This document shows, one piece after another, positions 27,092 through 36,900 of a stretch of 64,000 nt of DNA. The notes below the pieces were generated by a model. It made no database searches, was not told the origin of the DNA, and worked only from the letters and a program-made list of their open reading frames with translations. The DNA lies in the NCBI RefSeq assembly GCF_013373865.1, contig NC_050475.1, positions 20,597,495 to 20,661,494 on the forward strand, in the 5' to 3' direction. The DNA comes from Monomorium pharaonis (lineage: Eukaryota > Arthropoda > Insecta > Hymenoptera > Formicidae). The position numbers were made by a program, and so were the translations under genes. The first letter of the stretch is position 1. Each line of letters starts with the position of its first letter.

Positions 27092-30000
27092 TGGCATTGT
27101 GCCGAAGGTGAGTCCTTATTTTCTCACGCGTTTGTTCTTTGCCATTTCACATATATACATATACATATATTTGTGTATATGTATATAGAGACGTACTCTC
27201 GCCACACGTGCACACGTACGTGCACCCACATTCGCCTTATGCACCGAAGACGTCTTGGCACTTACGTCATCCATCTCGAAAAAGAAGTTACGAATATGCC
27301 GGATTCCGCGGATATCTGTGCTGCGAAGCGCCGCAGCTAATTCGCGTCCTTCCAGTATTGTGTGATCGAACGTTGCTTTAATATTCATAGACACATTGAC
27401 GATTCGAGTCGGAGACAGAGATTTCCATAAAGAGGATTCTGACATCTTGTGCACTGACGTCATCGGGGCAGACGGCATTTATAAATTGTATTCATCCTAT
27501 GTAAATATTATTATTCATCGTACTTGAACCGTACGTTGCACCGACATTTCTAGATAATTAATGTGTCTCCCTCCCTCCCCTTCCCTCCACTCCTATATCT
27601 TTCCAGTACGGTTTCTCGCTGTTCATTCACACCGCGAGCGAATCGCGACGTTCATGTGTCGGAAGAAATTTCCATTTTCCATCGCGAATATAATTTTGAT
27701 GTCGATTTCTCGCGAATTACAAAAGACTCGGGGTAAAATAATGCAAAGTTCGACGAAGCAATTTGTTTGGCGTTTCACTCTGCCAAGAAAACGAAACGAG
27801 ACGCTTTTCCAAGATCGACATCGGAAATAACTTCGACGGTCATTATGCGTTAAACAAGATAACAATCGTTCGACATTACGAGGATTCTCAAGATAAGTCG
27901 AACGATATTAAGATTTTTTCTTCGCAGCAGAAAGCGACGAGAGAGGCTTAACGAAATTCATCTACGCGACTCTTGAAATCCGGTCGTTAAAAGTTAATCG
28001 TTCAAATGTTTTATTGCGAAACTTTTGGTAGAACATAATACATGTAATCGCCGCAAATTATAATATGAATAATAATTTTCGAACAGTTATGAATAATAAC
28101 GCGAGCGATTATTCATAATATCCGGCGGTTACATTATACATAAGCTCTGAATGAGCTAGAAATAACCGTAAAATGACATCAAAAATACATTACGTTAGCC
28201 TCATGTGTCATTCTGCTGCGAATCCTAGACGAACAATCCCAAAATTGTTTTCATAAGCCCAAGTACAATTATCTCGCACAAAGAGTTTATACTGTATTTT
28301 TTTACTATGATATATATATATATATTCCTTGTACCCCGCCTGCGTTCTCGACGCACCCTCTCCCCTCCCCCTCCATTGTCTCCTCCCGTTTTTCTCCCTC
28401 GTTCGAAATTTTTCTCACCATATATTCGCTAACTCTCTTATCTTCTCTAGGCCACTTTACCTATCTGTATCTCTCCTCTCTTTTCTTCTCTGTCTCTATT
28501 TGTCTCTCTGTGTAACTGTGTGGCGTTTTGTGCTGTGTTCTGTGCATGCCATCCCAGGAAGCAAGCCGGACGGTCCCCGCCTTCGCCGCAACGTCAAAGG
28601 GCCGCGCAACCCTATGAGTATAAGTATATAAAATATAATGTAACAGAGCGATGTGTTACGCGATAGCGCAGTTTGGCAAGGAAGCGCAGCTTTCGAGATA
28701 CTCGCGCCGCATCTCCGGTCGAATCGAGAAGGGAAGGGGGAGAAGAAATCGCAGCCGTTCCGGTCACCATTTCCGCCCAACTCACTCCCCTGCGTTTGAA
28801 TAGTTCAGAGCGAATTAAGTTCCGATATAGGAGGAGAGGGGGAGGCGCATTGACGATATTTTTCTATGAATTTACGGGTCTCTGCATCGCGCCCGATGTT
28901 ACCTTAAACTGGCAAAGATAGTTCATTACTGGCTGGATTTTCGCGGTTCGCGCACGCAGTACGTTGCACTTGATACTTGGGTGCAGGTTTCCAGGGTGGG
29001 GCCTTATACGCGAATACGCGGAGAATTTTCTAATAGTAACGATAACATTTTTCGTGAGAAATTTTTTGGTGCTACGTTGTGGGACGTAACGTCTGACGGG
29101 AAGGGGATGGGGGGGGAAGACTTACTTGTACCTGGTGTAGATCACGCTATTAGCTGTTAAACCGACGCCGCGAACAATAAAGACGCTCATATAATAGAGT
29201 CGAAGGAAGCGCATACGAAATGGACAGTGCGTATTTATGGGAGACTTATTTTTCTATGTGAAAACACTGGTTGGCCTAAGCCGGGTGAACACGTGATTTG
29301 TTCACTCGCGCGAACAATCGTTATGCAGTTGTCGTCGGCACTCGATCGTCAGCGTTGATCCTGGAATAAATCCGCACCGAAAAAGAAAGCTTGGTCAGAG
29401 AATAATCGAGCCTTCGTGAAATAACTTCAACCAAATGTTCAATTGATGTAACTATGATGTAATAAATATTATACCAAGCAATGATTAAATATCACTAAAT
29501 ATTTGATTATATTAACCGAACATTTAGTTGAAATTATTTCACCAAAGCCTATTATCACCTAGATTATTATTACCAATTGTTATCAAGCTGTTTTCTTCAA
29601 TGCGCGATTGCGTGTTAACGGTAGGCGTTTGGCAATAGCGCGACTAATGTAAATGCCTCGTTATTGCGCAATGAGTTTCAGAGTGCAGGAAGACGGTATG
29701 GGCCGTTTAATTCGTCGCGACGGACATCGCTGATAAAAAGAGCGAATTCATTTCCAGGATTAAGTGAACGACGATGAGAAGCCGTAGCCGACGAGAACGA
29801 GGTGGAGAGAGCTTAAAAGATTTCCGAGGTATCTTAGATCGTGTTTTCGTGTCTCGGTCGCGAAAGAGGATCGCTCCCGTCGTTAGGAAACGCTATTGGG
29901 AAACGGAATTGTGATGCTAGAGCGATCTCTGGATTTCGCAAACCGCGCGCTTGAAAACGTGGATTGGCAGCGGCACGACAACGTCGCCTCGTTGTATATC

Positions 30001-30535
30001 AATTCGAGAGATACGATCTCTATTGCGCTTATTGGGTAACATGCGAGATTTCGTCGACGGACCAGTTCAACGAACAATAAATGTAACACTACATCTACTA
30101 CAGTTCCTTTCAGCGAAGAGAGTGAAGAAGCAACCTGAATGCCCTCCGATTTATTCTTTATCCGCTCGGTACACACTCTCTATTATAGTTAAATAAGATT
30201 ATTAAATCGCGCAGGAGGAGAACGCGAGAGTATAATACGTACTTACGAGCATAAACGGACATGTCTGTGTATATGTACGATGTGTGTATATGTATATGTA
30301 TAGTTATTTGCACATAGAAACCGACCACACATGCTAAATCGGAGCGATATTGCGAGTTGGCTCGCCACTTTGTAGAGCGGCTGAAAAAGCGGAACGAATC
30401 CTCGTTCGCAATTCTTCTACATTTACATGTGACATTCCGTTTCTTTTTTTTTTGGACTCTTCTTTTTTTCTCTTCTTGTTTGCAAACAGCCACTCGAACC
30501 GAGCATTAGGCAATCTACGTTAATTGCATGCGCAT

Positions 30536-30567
<32 letters not shown>

Positions 30568-30927
30568 CGAATGTAAACACATGCGCGCGGAGCTGAGCTG
30601 AAGCCAGCGCGCGTTTATCGCATCCACATTAACTCGATCTAATTAACGGGCCTCGGAAGGTAAGCCTTAGCGCGCGGCGTGGAGGCGGGGACCATGTTTT
30701 TCTCTTCCATTCTATTTTAACCCTCTTTAACCATATTTTAAGCTTCTTTCGACTTCCCTTCTCTTCTGAGCCCTCTCGCTCTAAGCCACCTCTCCTTAGA
30801 TTACTCTCGCCTAGGTTACTCGAGCGATCGATACCGCTTTAGTTCAATTTTACCATGTTGTGTTCACAACCTGAATGCTCTTATCATTTGACTTATCAAA
30901 TAGTACTGTTACATTACAGAGAGAAAC

Positions 30928-30977
<50 letters not shown>

Positions 30978-33900
30978 ACTGCTAATTTTTTATTATTACG
31001 CGCCGTGATCGCAAACGTACAAGCTAACGTAAGATGAGACTCGCTTATCCACCTCCATGCCGCTTTTTTTCCCTGTTTTCTGGTTGGAGTCCGTTGTTTT
31101 TCTAACGCATGCTTGTCGTGAATTCGAATCTACTTATTTGGTGGCCACGCAGTGGGGATGAAATGTAAATCTACCTGGACAAAATTCCAATTTAGATTTA
31201 GAAAATGATCATCAACTGAATTTTATTATAATTTGTAGTACGAGTTACTTTGTTACAACGTGCCGTGCTTAATAACGAAACAGATTTTTTAATACAAAAC
31301 ACAAACACACAGAAATAAATTATATATCATTTTATTTCAATATCAGGCGATGTGTTATCTTCCAAATTAAAAAGCTCCTCCAATGTTGCAAAAAATAGCA
31401 TCGCTACTGTGTTCGAACATACTACAAAAAATTCAATTATATGGCATGATTTTTTTTTAGTTGAACTTTTACTCTATAATACTAGATACATATATAATTA
31501 TACAGTAAAATATTGTTAAAATTTATTTACAGAAGCATGTTTTTATGCAACAATGCAATGTTTTTCAATAAACATTTTTGTAAATCAATTGTGGGTATAA
31601 TGGCAATATTAAAACGTTTTTACCTGTTTTATTATGATAGAATCTGCATTATACAAAGTATAACTTTGCCATATTGTTTGATTTATAAAAAAATGTTAAT
31701 TTTTCAAGTTTTGTCCAGCTAGATTCGTCCCATTGTGCGCCGTGTGCAGGGAACTTGTTAAAATGAAAGTAAATCACGGAGGAGAGAGATGTTCGATACG
31801 AACGAGCCTTAAGCACGCAGGAGCCTAATTACATCTACGATGTTGTTAGTCGTCATTGCCGATATATACATATATATACGTACGTTATATTGTAGTACAT
31901 TACTTGTTTCACGCACGTCGCGCACGCATATGAATCATCAAGTGTAGAACAATTTGCCGCCCACTGTTAACGCGGAGGAAAAGATATGTACGTGCGAAGA
32001 AGTGCGAAAGCCTATTTTATATACTGAGAGAAAATGAAACGCTCGAGAGGAAAGGGAGAACTGAGAACGCGAGTTTTACGATCGCCTGTGTTTGAACTTT
32101 GAAATGTATTTATACGCCAACGATTCTTTGTACAGGAAAACGTCCAGGTTACATATTGAGTATGTTCCGTGTAAATAGGGCTTAATACGCGATTTATGAG
32201 CAGATAACAGGGCGAAATTGTGTACGATAGTAAGATTAAGAGCGGACGGAAGATCTTTAATGATCGCTTTTGCCAACGATACCTGTGAGCCTAATTCTTA
32301 AACGGTCTAATGTATAATCGGAATTCTAATCTAATAGAAATTATATAATGAGGATCGCACAAACAAGGTATTACTATTTGAGATTTTTAATTAAACTGCG
32401 AAGGAATACTCGCTATATTTTCATACAGGTCCGACTTAACGGTATGTAATATATCTGCGTTAACACCTTAAGTCACAAATCATGGTTTTGACAATAACGA
32501 AGGTTGCACGCAGAAAAAGAAAGAGGTGAGGGAAGAGCTTACGATTTGTGCCGGTTCGCATGCAATGTACAATACAATAAAATGCAACAACGCGCGACTG
32601 CAACTCCAAATGCAACATTCCCAAAGCAAACAAACTTGAATTCTGACTTAAGTCGTTAATCTACCCATGTGTTCACACAAGTTACTCGCTTATGACGAAT
32701 TTTGAGCTATTGAGCGACTAGTCCGGGGAAGGAGGTGGCGCGAGAAGAGGCATCGACATTCCGTCAACGTTGAAAATAGTACCTTTCTTAATCTCGCACT
32801 CAAGTGCCAACCTAGCGAAAAACGTTGTTCCGTTTGACCTTACGAGAGCTTTTCTAGAACTAATTCAACGAGTCAGATATTAATCACGATTTCTTATTTA
32901 TAGCGTGACGCACAATTATTTGTAGACACGTAGCCGTATAGATTGTAGACGATCAGGCGAGGATCGAAAATAGAATAGCGTACATAATCGCTAAATTGTC
33001 CAGATTACATTCCGAAGAGAAAGAAAGGGAGAAAGTCTTAATGTATACTAGAAACTGTACTGTTTTCCGTTCACCAAACAACGACATTGCAAATGTTGAT
33101 TCGATGTACTGAATGTATTTATGTATACCATGTATAAGCTGTTGCTGATGACAGATTAAAGAGCATCGCGTAAATTGGATCTCTCATTGCCTTTACTATC
33201 TGTTATTATTATTATTTTTTTTTTTTTTTTTTTTTTACAGAAGCTATATAATAAGTATTAATCACTTTGCTGAGAAAAAAGTCGTGATATCGAGTAGAAG
33301 TATTAGAAAACAATTGAGTGCGTGCACGTTCCACATAATAAGATGCTAATGTTCTAAGATCCAATGGCGCAATCGTAATATTCAAACGAGCTCTATGGAA
33401 ATTGCGGACAATCAAAGATTCGCGAAAAAAAAATTGCAAACAATGAACGTGCCACGCGATTGTATGCAATTCGTGAACGAGGCGGCGGAAATTCCGGTTT
33501 AAATATTAATCTCCTCATTATCATTTCTTACAATTTGTCAAGCTTCATTTGAAGCACAGCCGTGTCATCGCAGAGACCTGCAAAAGCATCGCGGAAAGTT
33601 CCGAAAGTTACGAAAGAAAGAAAGAAATACTAACGGTTTCCCTTTTCGCAGACAGGTCGCCTGATTACTCGCCATTGTTTATCGTTACGCGTTAATCCAA
33701 TATAGCGTGGCAGTAAATTGGCGTCGATATGAATGTAATTGCTACCATAAAAAAATATTACAGCATTTGGCGTCACGCGTTAATTGATCCGGATTAAACA
33801 ATGGATTCGATAAGGGGACTGCCTCGAGATAATCGCGCCATTAGCGAGGCAAATTAAAGCGTTGCACCATGCCGGTGCGAATTACTTCGCCGGTAGTTAC

Positions 33901-36900
33901 GACTGCTAACGGTAGTAACGACTTGAGCTGCCGCAACAGCGCCGCGGGGGCTGCGCAACGCGATAAACGACAGACAAAGAAATTGCAGGCAAATAAGTGG
34001 GACGGACGTTTTCTTGGCGCGCGCGAAAATCCCCAAAATCCTCCGTCGTATATATTCGCATGCCAAACGTATGAGTCAGATGATTTGAGACTGCAGACGC
34101 GCGCGCATACACGCACACACACGTGGACTTGATTTGCGTAAGACTGTCTCGCACGCAGGGGTACGATAAACTTTGTAATTTCGAGTTTGTTGCTTTTCCT
34201 CCCCCCCCCCCCTAACGTTTTTTTAATGTTTCAAATTTTTCAATAACTTTGGTCACTTCGAAAAGAGATTGAGGAAGAGAGAGAGAGAGAGAGAGAGAGA
34301 GGAGACTCGTGAAGCGAGAAATTTCGGAGAGAAATTCCCAAAGTTAATTCGCGAACGTCAGCGAAGCAAAAGGACCGGATTTCTCGAGATTCGGGCGAAA
34401 TCTTTTCGCGTCCGCTGTCGTAAATCAGTCCCGTAAATCGCAGAGCTACGGGAGAATCGACATGCTTCTGGCAGCGTCCCGAGCGCAGATCTCCTCCACG
34501 GCTGGCGTCGCGACGCTCCGCCGGCAGAGTTATTTCGAAGATAGTGGGGCATCGCTCTATTTTCGGTCGTGCTGGCCAGGGCCGTTCAGTCTGCGGCCCG
34601 GCTTCCTTACCGGGAGGCCGCGAATCCGTAATTCACACTTCGATTCGCCCCCTTTCGCGCCCCGGAAATCGACTGATCGAAGAAAAAAAAAATGACCGAG
34701 AGATAAGCCAGGTTCCATCCTCGAATGCGAACACCAGCGCTCGCGCTTCAGTTTCAGAAGGCACTTCCGCTCTGATCAAAGAGAAAGAAAGAAAGAAAGA
34801 AGGAAGGAACGAGAAAACCCGGTGTGAGAACGGAAGCGCCAGCTGGCTACGATGATTGCTTCCGGGACGATTCCGGACTTAACGTGGACTCGTTGGAGAA
34901 CAGTGTATCATATCGATGTTCGCTTGGTTTCACATCGGCGTATCAAAAGTGACAATCAAATGACTAACCGTAAAATTTAATCGCAGCACAGACTTGATCT
35001 CATTTGCAAACGATATCAAATACGATTATCGAAAGTTTGGTAATTGAGGAAAATTCGCATCGTCACTGGCTATGCTCAACGACGCGAGCTGTAAGTTGCA
35101 AATTTTCCAGAAAAATTGTTTTCAAATCGCAAAGTACGAGAGTGCAATTTCAGAAAAGAAAAAAAAAAGAGAGCGAGAAAGACTGAACCAAGCGGACGAG
35201 AATGATTCTCTTCTTCGCAGGTGGTTAATAGCCCGAACAAGTTTCACGTATTCTGAGGGCGTCCGTAAATCATCGTGAGAGAGAAAGAGAAAGAGAGCAG
35301 AGATGTTTTGGATCGAGCCGGACGAGGAGGAGGAGGCGTTGCTATGCAGCCCCGCTTTGATGGCCAGACGGGCCTCGGAGTCCTGGATCGTCGCGCCTCC
35401 CGTGGAGGTACGCGGGGGCGAATCCACGTTTCCGATAACGAGCAACGCAAAAATTCACGCGGGTCGATTTTCTTTAAAAAAAAAAAAAAAAAAAAAAGAA
35501 TCCTCGAGGAAGAAATAACGAATAATAACGCACGATAACGCAATAGTAACGAATCGGGAGAGGGGGTGATTGCTCGCGCAGTTGTCAGGGGTAGAATCAG
35601 CTGTGCGACACACGCACACGCTCAGCGGAGTGTGGGAGGGTTTTACGCGTAGAACGCGTCGTAATAGACGAGGCGGGTCGTCGGCAAATACAATAGGTTG
35701 CATAAATACGGCGAAGCATACGTGTGATCTTATTTAACGCACACTGTTGTCCTTATTTAAGAAGATTACGCGTAAGAGATAAGGAAACGCGACGTGCGAA
35801 AGTCAACGCGAGACAGGAAGCTCTTTGCAGAATCGTAATTTAATATGCACGACTTAACTGTGCTTAACAGGCTGTTAGAGAATAAAATTCAAGACTTTTA
35901 ACGAGCGGATAATATTTTATAAATTATACGGAAAGGAATGTCCGGAATTGACTTACGCAAAAATTTCATTCCACGGATTTGAGCAATTATGTATTAACAA
36001 AACTGAAATAAACTGAATAGTTTTCTATCTCCGACAGTTTTCCTATGTTAATTCAGGATTGGAAAATAACTCGTTACTTGTAACGAAGATTACTATACTT
36101 TTTTTTTGTAGTTTTTTTTGTAGTAACTATTATACAACTTCTTATCCTTCTTTCTATCCATAACTATAACCAAACTTATTTACGTACATTTCTTTAATAA
36201 CCAATTAATTTAATAATTACTTTTATAATTATTTCAGATTATTTTGAACTTATTTGGTAACATATGGGCTACGTTCAGTAAAAAATGAAATAATAAATTA
36301 TCTTCGAGAATAGTTATATAAATAATAAAATTGGGACTCTTACTTTCTAAAATAAACCTTTAATTCCGATTTAATCCTCCGTGATGATTTTATCATGAAG
36401 TTTGAATTTGAACTTTTCAATTAGTAAATATTGATCCTATAATTTTGAAAATATATTATAAGTATATATATAAATTTATTATAAATTATTCAGTTAATTA
36501 TATATTAAACATATTTTGGATTTAAATTTTTAAAATAATGGTAATAATTTATTATAAGCGAAATATAACCAAGTGATTAGTATAAAATAATATAATTTGG
36601 TATTATTAGAAATGTAAAATTCTGATAGTTAAAATAGCAATGCATAAACATTACGAAAATTAATAGAAAAATAACTGTAAATAGTAACGACTCATTACTT
36701 TTTAAGAAAGAAAAACTGTAGCTGTAATTGTAGTTACTTTTACAAAACAAAATAACTTTTTCAATCTTGCATTGTGTTATTACACTTTTATCAATTTGAT
36801 ATGCGTGATAAGTCTTGGATTCTTTTCTTTCAAAATCCTATACTTATATTCTTGCGATGAGAAATGGAACATATGCAATTATGCAATACTTATATAGTGA

